From Micrococcaceae bacterium RIT 802 (GTDB lineage: Bacteria > Actinomycetota > Actinomycetes > Actinomycetales > Micrococcaceae), in assembly GCA_016892645.1 (NCBI GenBank), contig JAFEMX010000001.1, positions 186,001-250,000 of the forward strand: DNA of 64,000 bases, given 5' to 3'. This document shows, piece by piece, positions 35,047 to 44,044 of this stretch. Position 1 is the stretch's first letter. Every line of letters starts with the position of its first letter. The translations under genes were made by a program, and so were the position numbers. The notes beneath the pieces were generated by a model that saw only the letters and a list, made by a program, of their open reading frames with translations, did no database searches and was not told the origin of the DNA.

Positions 35047-36549
35047 CTACAGGCCCAGCGTCGCGAACTTGGCGGCCCGGCGCTGCCGCCGCGCCCCGGC
35101 GGGCACGGCGGCAGCGACGGAGAGCTCGTACTCGATCGCCACCGCCAGGTCCGCGCAGAATCCGCGGGGATCCACCGCGGCCTCGCGCTCCTCGGGCACG
35201 ATGTGGTCGACCAGCCCGATACGGTGCAGCGATGCCACGTTGACGCCCTGTTCGGCGGCCAGCTGCGGCGCATGGGCGGCGTCCCGGTACACGATGGCGC
35301 TGGCACCCTCCGGCGGCAGCGGCGACAGCCAGGCATTCTCGGCGGCGACGACCCGGTCGGCGGGCAGCAGTGCCAGCGCCCCACCGCCGGAGCCCTGCCC
35401 GAGCAGGACCGCGACGCTGGGGGCCGCCAACCCGATCAGGCTGTTCAGCGACCGGGCGATCTCCCCGGCCAAGCCGCCTTCCTCGGCCTCGGGGGAGAGG
35501 TCGGCGCCCGCGGTGTCGATGACGGTCAGCAGGGGCAGCTGGAGCTCCTCGGCCAGCTGCATGCCGCGCCGTGCCTCGCGCAGCGACCCCGGCCCCATCT
35601 CGCGGCCGCCATGCCGGGGCCGCTGGTGGCCCAACACGATGCAGGACTGCGTGCCGAAGCGGGCCAGGGCCAGTCCGAGCCCGGGATCGTTCTCGCCCTG
35701 CCCGGTCCCGTTCAGCGGCAACGCGTCATCCGCGCCGGCAGCCAACAGCCACCGCAGGTCCGGGCGGCGGGGCAGGCGCGAGATCTCGATGGACTCCCAG
35801 GCGTCCCGTGCCCCGGGACGCGCGCTCGCGCTGGCCGGGACCGGGAGGTTCCCCGCCGGCTGGGCGGGCAGCAGGATCCGCAGGGCCCGGTCGATGATGG
35901 CGGGGAGGTCCTCCGGCGGGACGACGGCGTCGATGAGCCCGCACCGGTAGAGGTTCTCGGCGGTCTGCACGCCTTCGGGGAACGGCGTGCCATGCAGGGT
36001 CTCGTACACCCGCGGACCCAGGAATCCGAGTAGGGCCCCGGGCTCGGCGACCGTCATGTGCCCCAGCGAACCCCACGAGGCCATCACGCCGCCGGTGGTC
36101 GGATGGCGCAGGTAGACCAGGTACGGCAGGCCCTTCTCCTTGTGGCGGCGCACCGCGTCAGTGATCGCCACCATCGACAGGAACGCGAGGGTCCCCTCCT
36201 GCATGCGGGTCCCGCCGGAGGCCGGTCCGGCCAGCAGGGGCAGCCCCTCGGCGGTGGCGCGTTCGACGGCCTCCGTGATCCGCTGGGCCGCCGCGCGGCC
36301 GATCGAACCGGCGAGGAAGGTGAACTCGGAGACGATCACCGCCACCCGGCGGCCCCGGATCCGGCCCTCCCCGGTGAGCACCGATTCGTCATGGCCGCTC
36401 TTCTCGCGTGCGGCTTCCAGATCGGCGGAGTAATTCTCCCCGGCCCGCGGCTGCTCGGCGGGGGCATCCCAGGAACGGAACGACCCCTCGTCCAGCACGA
36501 TGTTCAACAGGGCGGTCGCCGTCAGCCGCCGCGTGGTCGTCGGTGTCAT
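35047..36549 (-). CDS. fused AccD-AccA-type carboxyltransferase
   Basis: 500 residues. The first half is AccD-like (GRRVAVIVSEFTFLAGSIG, LLAGPASGGTRMQEG, HPTTGGVMASWGSLGH) and the second AccA-like (CIVLGHQ, TVIDTAGADLSPEAEEGG, LLGQGSGGGALALLPADRV). The N-terminal Cys4 zinc ribbon of E. coli AccD is missing. No biotin carboxylase or biotin carrier gene is near. It lies downstream of a CoA transferase and a MatC-like carrier in one operon. It could be the carboxyltransferase of acetyl-CoA carboxylase, or act like the related MdcD/E subunits that decarboxylate malonyl thioesters; context favours the latter as a hypothesis. Confidence 0.8.
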   Translation of the reverse strand: MTPTTTRRLTATALLNIVLDEGSFRSWDAPAEQPRAGENYSADLEAAREKSGHDESVLTGEGRIRGRRVAVIVSEFTFLAGSIGRAAAQRITEAVERATAEGLPLLAGPASGGTRMQEGTLAFLSMVAITDAVRRHKEKGLPYLVYLRHPTTGGVMASWGSLGHMTVAEPGALLGFLGPRVYETLHGTPFPEGVQTAENLYRCGLIDAVVPPEDLPAIIDRALRILLPAQPAGNLPVPASASARPGARDAWESIEISRLPRRPDLRWLLAAGADDALPLNGTGQGENDPGLGLALARFGTQSCIVLGHQRPRHGGREMGPGSLREARRGMQLAEELQLPLLTVIDTAGADLSPEAEEGGLAGEIARSLNSLIGLAAPSVAVLLGQGSGGGALALLPADRVVAAENAWLSPLPPEGASAIVYRDAAHAPQLAAEQGVNVASLHRIGLVDHIVPEEREAAVDPRGFCADLAVAIEYELSVAAAVPAGARRQRRAAKFATLGL

Positions 36550-36551
36550 GG

Positions 36552-37790
36552 CTACTCCCCGGATCCGGTGGTGGCATGGTCCGGGGCGGCCAGCCAGGAC
36601 CGGATGGATGCCGCGTCGGCGTCGAGTCCGGGGGGCGCCGTGTGGGCGGTGCGGGTGCGCTCCTCGGCGGTCTCGGCGTCGAAGAAGCGCAGCGGCGGGC
36701 CGGGCAGCGTGATGTTGCCGAGCACCGGATGCTCCACGTCCAGGAGCAGCCCCTGGGACTTCACCTGGTCCCAGGCGTAGACCTCGTCGAGGGTGCGGAC
36801 CTTGCCGGCGGGTACCCCCGCTTCGTTGAGCTTGTCCAGCAGGGCCGCCGGTTCGTAGGCGCTGAAGGCATCCTCGATGACGCCGATGAGCTTGTCCCGG
36901 TGCGCCACGCGGTCAGCGTTGGTGGCGAAGTCCGGGTCCGCGGCGTCGATGCCGAAGGCGCCGGTCAATGCCTTCCAGAGCTTCTCGCTGCCCACGCTGA
37001 TCTGGACGTTGCCGCCACGGCAGGCGAACAAGCCGTACGGCGCGATCGAGGGGTGGTGGTTGCCCTGGGCCCGGGGGACCTCCCCGGCGACGGTGGCACG
37101 GGTGCCCTGGAACGCGTGGACCCCGACGACGGAGGCCAGCAGCGACGTGCGCACGACCTGGCCCCGTCCGGTCTTCTCGCGCTCGAGCAGGGCCGCCAGC
37201 ACGCCGTACGCCCCGTACATGCCCGAGAGCAGGTCGGAGATGGGCACGCCCACGCGCTGCGGGTCATCGGGCCCGGACCCGGTCAGCGACATCAGGCCGG
37301 CCTCGCCCTGGACGATCTGGTCGTAGCCGCTGCGCTTCGCCTCGGGCCCGTCATGGCCGAAGCCGGTGATGGACAGGATGACCAGCCGCGGGTTGATCCG
37401 CTGCAGCTCCTCCATCGAGAAGCCCAGCCGGTCCAGCACCCCGGTCCGGAAATTCTCCAGCAGTGCATCGGCGCGGCGAACGAGGGAGACGAGCGTTTCG
37501 CGTCCCTCATCGGACTTCAGGTCCAGGGCGATGGATTCCTTGTTGCGGTTGCACGAGAGGTAATAGGTGGCCTGCCGGTCGTCCTCCGGCCCGACGAAGG
37601 GCGGGCCCCAGCTGCGGGTGTCGTCACCGGTGCCGGGGGTCTCCACCTTGATGACGCGGGCGCCGAGGTCCCCGAGCATCATGCCGGCGTGCGGGCCGGC
37701 CAGGGCGCGGGTCAGGTCAAGGACGGTGTAGCCGGTCAGGGGACCGGCGGACGGGGAGGATACCGGGGACGATGCAGTCGTGGGGTTCAC
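36552..37790 (-). CDS. CaiB/BaiF-type (family III) CoA transferase
   Basis: 412 residues from GTG 37790, behind GAAAGGAG; the frame open to 37853 is non-coding. Family segments: LDLTRALAGPHAGMMLGDLG, GYDQIVQGEAGLMSLTG and GVPISDLLSGMYGAYGVLAA. At the position of the usual catalytic aspartate (SMQD in formyl-CoA transferase) this protein reads SLLA (Ala219), so the standard anhydride mechanism looks impaired or relocated. It ends two bases before the carboxyltransferase start, indicating tight coupling. It would activate a carboxylic acid taken up by the neighbouring carrier. Confidence 0.85.
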   Translation of the reverse strand: MNPTTASSPVSSPSAGPLTGYTVLDLTRALAGPHAGMMLGDLGARVIKVETPGTGDDTRSWGPPFVGPEDDRQATYYLSCNRNKESIALDLKSDEGRETLVSLVRRADALLENFRTGVLDRLGFSMEELQRINPRLVILSITGFGHDGPEAKRSGYDQIVQGEAGLMSLTGSGPDDPQRVGVPISDLLSGMYGAYGVLAALLEREKTGRGQVVRTSLLASVVGVHAFQGTRATVAGEVPRAQGNHHPSIAPYGLFACRGGNVQISVGSEKLWKALTGAFGIDAADPDFATNADRVAHRDKLIGVIEDAFSAYEPAALLDKLNEAGVPAGKVRTLDEVYAWDQVKSQGLLLDVEHPVLGNITLPGPPLRFFDAETAEERTRTAHTAPPGLDADAASIRSWLAAPDHATTGSGE

Positions 37791-37829
37791 GAGGGCTCCT
37801 TTCGGGGCGGGGAAGAGCGGGGAAACAGG

Positions 37830-37860
37830 CCCGGGAGGGCCCCTGGTGGGCACTCCCGGG
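37830..37860 (-). terminator. hairpin between carrier and CoA transferase genes
   Basis: CCCGGGAG/CTCCCGGG, an 8-bp stem with a 15-base loop, in the gap between two genes of the same strand. It lacks a T run, so it may attenuate or process the message rather than end it. Confidence 0.4.
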
Positions 37861-37877
37861 CAGCGAATCGCGGGTGG

Positions 37878-39242
37878 TCAGAGCCAGCCGGGCACGACGA
37901 GCGTCAGCCAGGCCAGCACCGGGCCGACCACGACCACGATGCCGCCGTAGCCGAGGATCTGCTTGTAGAACCTGTCGGCATCGATGCCCTCGGGCGCGTT
38001 GGCGAGCACCAGGGCACCGTTGGTGGAGAAAGGCGAGACGTCCACGATGGTCGAGGCGATCGCCAGGGCACACACCACACCGACGGCGCTGACGGCACCC
38101 GAATCCAGGAACGGGATGGCCAGCGGGATGAGGGCCGCCAGGATCGCCGTGGAGGAGGCGAAGGCGGAGACGACGGCACCGATGTAGCAGATCATCAGCG
38201 CGGCCAGCATCGGCATGCCCATCTGGGCGACGCCGTCGGAGACGTAGGTGATGGTGCCCGCTTCCTCCAGCACGCCGACGAAGGTCAGCATGCCGCAGAT
38301 CAGCAGCACGGTGGACCAGCTGATCTTGTTGACGGCGCCCTTCTGCGCCTGCGGGGACACCAGGGCGAGGATGACGGCGATGGTGATGGAAACGAATCCG
38401 ACGTCGACCTTGAAGCCCAGGGCCACGACGGCCAGGGCGATGAGGCCGATGACGGTGGCGACCTGCGGGAAGGTGACACGGTCCGAGGCGGAGCCCGAGG
38501 GGCCGTCGCCGGCGGGGTCGCGGGGCCCGTAGGTGCCGCTGCCGGCACCCTTGAAGTCGACGCCGGCGGCGCGGGAGCCGACCGACGCGCCCATGCGGGC
38601 CTCGGAGACGCTCTCGGCGAAGTGCGCGACCCGGCTGCCTGCCAGGGCCTTGCCGCCCAGGACGAAGAAGAGCACGACGGCGATGACGGTGTTGAAGATG
38701 AAGGAGGAGAGGAACAGCGCGGTGGGGCTGAAATCGAAGCCGGTGTCGGCGATGAGCCCGTTGACGATCACGCCGTAGACGGCGATGGGGGAGAACCCGC
38801 CGGCCTGGGCGCCGTGGACGATGAGCATGCCCATCATCAGCGGGTTGATCTTGTAGCGGGCGGCGAAGCCCAGGCCGATGGGGGCCATGATGGCCACGGC
38901 GGCCGGGCCGAGGGCGCCGACGGCGGTGATGACCGCGGTGATCGTGAACATCACCCAGGGGATCAGGGCGATCCGGTTGTCCACGAGTTTCACGGCCTTG
39001 CGGATCAACAGGTCGATGGTCCCGTTGCCCTGGGCGATGGCGAACAGATACGTCACCCCGACCAGCGTCAGGAACAGCCCGCCGGGGAACTGGGCGAGGA
39101 TGTCCTTGGTGTCCATCCCCAGGAAGAGCGCGCCGAGGACGAAGGCGCCGACGAAGGCGAGCGCGCCCATGTTGATGGGCAGGATCGTGGCCAGCAGGAA
39201 CATCACCGCCAACACGATGATTGAAAGGATCGGGGCAGACAT
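37878..39242 (-). CDS. MatC-like dicarboxylate carrier (SLC13/ion transporter superfamily)
   Basis: 454 residues, about 11-12 helices. The N-terminus FLLATILPINMGALAFVGAF, then FPGGLFLTLVGVTYLFAIAQ and NGTIDLLIRKAV, matches the MatC N-terminal domain known from the rhizobial malonate carrier. A hydrophilic loop near residues 210-255 divides the two halves. Expected substrates are malonate or related C3/C4 dicarboxylates. It is the first gene of the operon with the CoA transferase and carboxyltransferase, and divergent from the GntR regulator 145 bases away. Confidence 0.85.
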   Translation of the reverse strand: MSAPILSIIVLAVMFLLATILPINMGALAFVGAFVLGALFLGMDTKDILAQFPGGLFLTLVGVTYLFAIAQGNGTIDLLIRKAVKLVDNRIALIPWVMFTITAVITAVGALGPAAVAIMAPIGLGFAARYKINPLMMGMLIVHGAQAGGFSPIAVYGVIVNGLIADTGFDFSPTALFLSSFIFNTVIAVVLFFVLGGKALAGSRVAHFAESVSEARMGASVGSRAAGVDFKGAGSGTYGPRDPAGDGPSGSASDRVTFPQVATVIGLIALAVVALGFKVDVGFVSITIAVILALVSPQAQKGAVNKISWSTVLLICGMLTFVGVLEEAGTITYVSDGVAQMGMPMLAALMICYIGAVVSAFASSTAILAALIPLAIPFLDSGAVSAVGVVCALAIASTIVDVSPFSTNGALVLANAPEGIDADRFYKQILGYGGIVVVVGPVLAWLTLVVPGWL

Positions 39243-39387
39243 GGGATGGGCCTCCAGCGGGTCGGGGTGCGGTGCGGTGCGGTGTGTAGTGCGTCACTCT
39301 CAGTGGCCTAGCCTCCTAGACCCTCTGTCACTTTGTCAATAGGATGTCGTGTGTACTGTGAAGGGGAACACCACGAGGAGGTGCACC

Positions 39388-40089
39388 ATGCGGGACCCGG
39401 AGAAGGCAAGGACGTTGGGCAAGGTGGCGCGTCCGCGTCTCTACGAACAGCTCATGGAGCAGATCCTCGGCTACGTCGAATCCGAGCAGCTGGGGCCCGG
39501 GGACCGGCTCCCGGCCGAACGCGACCTGGCCGACCAGCTCGGGGTCTCCCGCGCCACGCTGGCCCAGGCCCTGGTCGCCCTCGAGGTGCTCGGGGTCATC
39601 GATGTCCAGCACGGCACGGGCGCCGTGCTGGTCTACCGTCCGAGCATGGCGGCGCTGTTGCGCAAGCTGAGGGAACACCAGAACCGCCTGCCGGAGATCG
39701 TCGAGGCGCGCAGCACCCTGGAGGTCAAGTTGGCGGCGTTGGCCGCGGAGCGACGCACGCCGGAGGACCTGGCGGCCATCGACGAGGCGTTGGCGGTGAT
39801 GGCCGACGAGATCGCCCGGGGCGACCGCGGGGTCCACGGCGACGAGCTGTTCCACCAGGCCATCACGGCGGCCGCCCATTCGGCGGTGCTGGCCCAGATG
39901 ATGGGCTTCATCGGGGAGATGATCCTGGAGACCCGCATCGAATCACTCGGCCAGCCCGGACGCCCCGAGGTCTCCCTGGCAGCGCACCGGGGCATCACCG
40001 AGGCCATCCGCGCCGGGGATCCGCAAGCCGCCGCCGCGGCCATGGGCGGGCACATCGACGTGGTCTCGGACGTGCCCCTGCTGCACTAG
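39388..40089 (+). CDS. GntR-family (FadR-type) regulator
   Basis: 233 residues. The winged helix carries RLPAERDLADQLGVSRATLAQALVAL in the GntR consensus, and the all-helical FCD ligand domain follows, with metal-site-like residues in DELFHQAI, AAHRGITEAI and MGGHIDVV. The start is ATG 39388 after GAGGAGG. It is divergent from the MatC-like carrier operon, so control of that operon by a carboxylate or CoA ligand is likely, as MatR controls matABC. The stop TAG shares the palindrome CTAG with the stop of the convergent amidohydrolase. Confidence 0.9.
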   Translation: MRDPEKARTLGKVARPRLYEQLMEQILGYVESEQLGPGDRLPAERDLADQLGVSRATLAQALVALEVLGVIDVQHGTGAVLVYRPSMAALLRKLREHQNRLPEIVEARSTLEVKLAALAAERRTPEDLAAIDEALAVMADEIARGDRGVHGDELFHQAITAAAHSAVLAQMMGFIGEMILETRIESLGQPGRPEVSLAAHRGITEAIRAGDPQAAAAAMGGHIDVVSDVPLLH

Positions 40090-41273
40090 GTGCGCGGCAG
40101 CTTGCGGTCCACGACGACCGGAAGGCGGGTGCCGGCGTCGTACTCCATCACCTGGCGGCCGCCGATGAACACGCGCAGGGCCCGCTGCATGACATCCAAC
40201 GGGTCCCCCGACCAGAGCACCAGGTCGGCGTCCTTGCCCGCTTCGATGGAGCCGATGCGGTGATCGAGCCCGAGCACCCGTGCCGGGTTGATGGTGATCG
40301 AGCGCAGGGCGGCCACGGGGTCCAGCCCCTCCTTCACGGCCAGCGTGCACTGGTGGACCAGGAAGTTGATCGGGATGACCGGGTGGTCGGTGATGATGGA
40401 GATCTCCACGCCGGCGTCGTGCAGCTTGCCGGGGTTGGCCAGCGAGCGGCCGCGCAGCTCGACCTTGGACTTGGTGGTGAACAACGGGCCGATGAGGACC
40501 GGGATGTTGCGCTCGGCGATCACGTCGGCGATCACGTGGGCCTCGGTGCCGTGGTCCAGGACCAGGTCGTAGCCGAACTCCTCGGCCAGGCGCAGGGCCG
40601 TGGCGACGTCGTCGGTGCGGTGGCAGTGCTGGCGCCACGGGATCTCGCGGCGCAACACCATCGCCAGGGCCTCCATGCGCGGGTCGATGGCGTCCGGGTC
40701 GGCCTTGGCCATGTAGTTCCGGGCCTCGATGAAGGCCTTGCGGATGACCATCGCGGTGCCCAGCCGGGTGGACGGCGTCTGCTTCTTCTCCCCGTAGATC
40801 CGCTTGGGATTCTCCCCCAGGGCGGACTTCAGGCCGCTGGGCGAGCGCAGGACCATCTCGTCGATGTAGCGCCCGTGCGTGTGGATGGCCACGGCGAGCC
40901 CGCCCACCGGATTTCCCGAACCGGGGTTGACGTTGACCGTCGTCACGCCCCCGGCCAGGGCCTCGTCGAAGCCCGGGTCGAAGGGGTCGACGGCGTCGAT
41001 GGCCCGCACGGCGGCCATGATCGGGTCGGTCATCTCGTTCACGTCCGCCGTCGATCCGGCCTCGCCCTCGGGGTGCATGCCCAGGTGCACGTGGGCGTCG
41101 ACGAAGCCGGGCAGCAGCCAGTGGCCGCCGCCGTCGAGGACCTGCGCGTCGGCGGGTGCCTGCACATCCGGCCCGCAGGCCTCGATCTTGCCGTCGCGGA
41201 CGATGACCGATCCGTCGTAGGGCTCGGACTCGATCGGGACGACGTGGACGTTGGTGATGGCCAGCAGACTCAT
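40086..41273 (-). CDS. amidohydrolase (imidazolonepropionase-like family)
   Basis: 395 residues. A composite beta-sandwich/TIM barrel is indicated by LPGFVDAHVHLG (metal HxH, about 56-60), DHGTEAH, the late metal Asp in ITDHPVIP, and the C-terminal GSIEAGKDADLVLWSGDPLD. These are signatures of metal-dependent amidohydrolases; the substrate is not apparent. The start is ATG 41273 with GAAAGGG nine bases upstream. Its only neighbours are the GntR regulator (convergent) and the aldo/keto reductase upstream on the same strand. Confidence 0.88.
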   Translation of the reverse strand: MSLLAITNVHVVPIESEPYDGSVIVRDGKIEACGPDVQAPADAQVLDGGGHWLLPGFVDAHVHLGMHPEGEAGSTADVNEMTDPIMAAVRAIDAVDPFDPGFDEALAGGVTTVNVNPGSGNPVGGLAVAIHTHGRYIDEMVLRSPSGLKSALGENPKRIYGEKKQTPSTRLGTAMVIRKAFIEARNYMAKADPDAIDPRMEALAMVLRREIPWRQHCHRTDDVATALRLAEEFGYDLVLDHGTEAHVIADVIAERNIPVLIGPLFTTKSKVELRGRSLANPGKLHDAGVEISIITDHPVIPINFLVHQCTLAVKEGLDPVAALRSITINPARVLGLDHRIGSIEAGKDADLVLWSGDPLDVMQRALRVFIGGRQVMEYDAGTRLPVVVDRKLPRT

Positions 41274-41361
41274 GATGGGAGCCCTTTCGGAGGATTTCAG
41301 TGGGTGACCCGAGCCTATCGCTGCGCGGTGACCCATCCCACATCGGCCGAGCCCGTGGGAA

Positions 41362-42186
41362 TCAGCCGTTGAACGTCTCCGGATCCGGGCCGGTGCGCTG
41401 GCCCCGGTCGAGCCCGTCGATCGCCGCGAGCTCGGCCGCCGAGAGGTCGAAATCGAAGACGTCCAGGTTTTCGCGGATGCGGCCCGGGGTGACGGACTTC
41501 GGGATGAGAATGCGTCCCTGCTGGAGGTGCCAGCGCAGCACGACTTGGGCCGGGGTCCGACCATGGGCCGTGGCGAGGCCCGCGATGACCGGGTCCGTGA
41601 GGACGGCGCCCTGGGCCAGGGGGCTCCAGGCCTCGGTGCGGATGCCGTGCTCCTCGTTGTAGGCCCGGATCGGGTGCTGCTGCAGGTAGGGGTGTAGTTC
41701 CACCTGGTTCACTGCCGGGACGATTCCGGATTCCCCGGCCAGGACCTCCAGCTGGGAGCCGGTGAAGTTGGAGACACCGATCGCGCGGACCCTGCCGTCG
41801 GACTGCAGGGCCTCCAGGGCGCGCCAGGTCTCGGCGTACCGTCCTTGCGCCGGGGCCGGCCAATGGATCAGCAGGAGGTCGACGTAGTCCAGGCCCAAGC
41901 GGTCCAGGCTCTGCTGGTAGGCCGGTTCGGCCCGGTCGGCGCCGTGGGCGTCGTTCCAGATCTTGGTCGTGATGAAGAGCTCGTCGCGGTCGATTCCGGA
42001 GGCCGCAACGGCGCGGCCGACGCCCTCCTCATTGCCATAGATGGCTGCCGTGTCGATGCTGCGGTAGCCCGCGACCAGGGCCTCGGCCACCGCGGCGGCA
42101 GCCTGGTCGTCGGGGACCTGGAAGACGCCGAATCCGAGCTGCGGGATGGAGGTTGCCTGGTTCAGGGAGATGTCGGGGATGTTCAT
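41362..42186 (-). CDS. aldo/keto reductase
   Basis: 274 residues, full-length AKR5-like 2,5-didehydrogluconate reductase type. The catalytic tetrad is visible as SIDTAAIYGNE (Asp, Tyr), ITTKIWND (Lys) and LLIHWPAP (His), with the NADPH-binding IPKSVTPGRIRENL near the C-terminus. It is a cytosolic NADPH-dependent carbonyl reductase of unknown substrate. ATG 42186 follows GAAAGGAA. Only 46 bases separate it from the upstream MFS gene on the same strand, so the MarR-controlled promoter may serve both. Confidence 0.93.
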   Translation of the reverse strand: MNIPDISLNQATSIPQLGFGVFQVPDDQAAAAVAEALVAGYRSIDTAAIYGNEEGVGRAVAASGIDRDELFITTKIWNDAHGADRAEPAYQQSLDRLGLDYVDLLLIHWPAPAQGRYAETWRALEALQSDGRVRAIGVSNFTGSQLEVLAGESGIVPAVNQVELHPYLQQHPIRAYNEEHGIRTEAWSPLAQGAVLTDPVIAGLATAHGRTPAQVVLRWHLQQGRILIPKSVTPGRIRENLDVFDFDLSAAELAAIDGLDRGQRTGPDPETFNG

Positions 42187-42232
42187 GGTGTTCCTTTCTG
42201 GGGTGATGCTGGTGGGTGGTCCGGCGCCGCAA

Positions 42233-43423
42233 TCAGGGGAGCGATGGCTCGGCGGCGGGGAGCGTGGTGGTGGAGGTCCGGCGTCGTGCGGTGCGGGTGG
42301 CGACCACCATGACGGCCAGGCCGGCGATGGTGAGGGCGGAACCGACCCAGAGCGGGGAGGTGTAGCCCAGCCCCGCGGTGATCGCCAGGCCCCCGAGCCA
42401 GGCGCCGAGGGCATTGCCGACGTTGAACGCGGCGATGTTCGCGCTGGAGGCCAGGGTTTCCGCGTTCCCTGCGAAGTTCATGATGCGGGTCTGCAGCCCC
42501 GGAACGGTGCCGAAGCCAATGGCCCCCATGGCCACCAGCAGCATGACGGCCGCCACGGCGTTGCCCGCGAACAAGGCGAAGGCGGCCAGGACCACGGCCA
42601 GCAGGGCGAACAGGACCAGCAGGGTGGCGTCCAGCTTCTTGTCTGCCGCCTTGCCGCCGACGATGTTGCCGGCGAAGAGCCCCACACCGAACAACACCAG
42701 CAGCCAGGGCACGGCCGACGTGTCGAAACCGGAGACCGAGGTCAGGGTGAAGGCGATGTAGGTGAAGGCACCGAACATGCCGCCGTAGCCGAGGATGGTG
42801 ACCACCAGCGACAGCCAGACCTGGCCGGAACGGAAGGCACCCAGCTCGGCTCGAAGCGACGTCTCGGAACGGGCGTTGGCCGAGGACGGGACGAGCGTGG
42901 CGATCCCGGCGAAGGCGATGACGCCGATGATCGTGATGAACCAGAACGCTGCCTGCCAGCCGAGGGCCTGGCCGATGAAGGTGCCGAAGGGGACGCCGAG
43001 GACGTTGGCCAGGGTGAGTCCGGTGAACATGATGGCGATGGCACCGGAGCGCTTGGCCGGGGCGACCATCTCCGCGGCGACGACGGACCCGATGCCGAAG
43101 AATGCGCCGTGGCAGAGCGAGGCGACGATGCGCCCGAGGAGCATCACGGTGTAGGTGTCGGCGGTGGCGCAGAGCAGGTTGCCGATGATGAAGAGGATCA
43201 TCAGGCCCAGCAGGACGCGCTTGCGGGGCTGGCGGATGACAGCGGCCGTCAGGGCCAGCGCCCCGACCGCGACGCCGAGGGCATAGCCGGAAATGAGCCA
43301 GCCGGCGGCCGCCTCGTTGACGTGCAGGTCGCTGGCGACCTCTGGCAGCAGGCCCGCTATGACGAATTCGGTCAGTCCGATTCCGAATCCGCCTAGTGCC
43401 AAGGCGATCAATCCGATGGGCAT
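42233..43423 (-). CDS. MFS transporter (AraJ/Cmx-like exporter)
   Basis: 396 residues, 12 helices. The first is LIALALGGFGIGLTEFVIAGLLPEVASD in pattern, with the drug-exporter motif between helices 2 and 3 (AAVIRQPRKRVLLG) and motif C in TLANVLGVPFGTFIG. It belongs with AraJ/chloramphenicol-type exporters. The start is ATG 43423. The divergent MarR gene and the dyads between them point to induction by a small aromatic or toxic compound. Substrate unknown. Confidence 0.9.
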   Translation of the reverse strand: MPIGLIALALGGFGIGLTEFVIAGLLPEVASDLHVNEAAAGWLISGYALGVAVGALALTAAVIRQPRKRVLLGLMILFIIGNLLCATADTYTVMLLGRIVASLCHGAFFGIGSVVAAEMVAPAKRSGAIAIMFTGLTLANVLGVPFGTFIGQALGWQAAFWFITIIGVIAFAGIATLVPSSANARSETSLRAELGAFRSGQVWLSLVVTILGYGGMFGAFTYIAFTLTSVSGFDTSAVPWLLVLFGVGLFAGNIVGGKAADKKLDATLLVLFALLAVVLAAFALFAGNAVAAVMLLVAMGAIGFGTVPGLQTRIMNFAGNAETLASSANIAAFNVGNALGAWLGGLAITAGLGYTSPLWVGSALTIAGLAVMVVATRTARRRTSTTTLPAAEPSLP

Positions 43424-43441
43424 CGCTTTCCCCGTTTCCTT

Positions 43442-43532
43442 CGTATACTGGTATTGAGTGCACACGCCGTTATTTGCAGACGCAAGCATTTGGTTACGGA
43501 AAAATAGTTGCACACGCGCTATATCGACGCAA
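43442..43532. promoter_or_regulatory. AT-rich divergent MFS/MarR promoter with repeated dyads
   Basis: TATACG (minus strand, 43447-43442) may be the -10 of the MFS gene. TTGCAGACGCAA (43474-43485) is a TTGC/GCAA dyad with a 4-base centre. TTGCACACG (from 43508) is answered by GACGCAA (to 43532). TGCACACGC occurs twice (from 43459 and from 43509), each time followed by GACGCAA. The layout suggests paired MarR sites over both promoters. Confidence 0.55.
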
Positions 43533-43573
43533 ACAAAGAAGATCGATTGACCGGCCATTGAGAGGGAAGTCAC

Positions 43574-44038
43574 ATGGGAATCAGGGATGATGCCGTCGAG
43601 ATCCGCGCCCGTGGATGGCGCACCCTGGCGGGACTCCATGCGTTGATCGAGGCCGGGCTGGAGAAGGCGCTGCAGCGCGAGGTCCAGCTCTCGGTGGTCG
43701 AATACACGGTGATGGAGGCGCTGTCGCGCCAGGATGGCTGGCATATGCGCATGCAGCAGCTCGCCCGCGCCGCGGCCCTGAGTTCCAGCGCCGCCACCCG
43801 GCTGGTGAACCGCCTCGAGGACCGCGGCCTGCTCGCGCGCATCCTGTGCCTGGATGACCGTCGGGGCGTCTATACGGAGTTGACCCCCGCGGGGCGCAAG
43901 CTGCTGGACGCCGCCCGCCCCGTGCACGAGGAGGCGCTGGATCGCGCGCTCGATGAGGCGCGGGCTACCCCTGAGTTGGCGCCGGTGGCCGAGGCATTGG
44001 AGTCCATTGCCCTGCCGGAGCACCAGTCGCGGGGTTGA
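43574..44038 (+). CDS. MarR-family transcriptional regulator
   Basis: 154 residues. The winged helix shows QLARAAALSSSAATRLVNRLEDRGLLAR and the wing CLDDRRGVYTELTPAGRKLL. It is the likely repressor of the divergent MFS exporter (and perhaps of the aldo/keto reductase beyond it) and of itself. ATG 43574 has GAGGGAAG eight bases upstream. One Cys lies just before the wing, which could allow oxidation sensing, but ligand binding is equally possible. Confidence 0.92.
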   Translation: MGIRDDAVEIRARGWRTLAGLHALIEAGLEKALQREVQLSVVEYTVMEALSRQDGWHMRMQQLARAAALSSSAATRLVNRLEDRGLLARILCLDDRRGVYTELTPAGRKLLDAARPVHEEALDRALDEARATPELAPVAEALESIALPEHQSRG

Positions 44039-44044
44039 GCGGGC

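Noticed and set aside
36408-39224. 938-codon open frame opposite the CoA transferase and MatC genes
   Set aside because: Low-complexity Gly/Asp/Glu/His-rich translation with no motif; it results from third-position GC bias.
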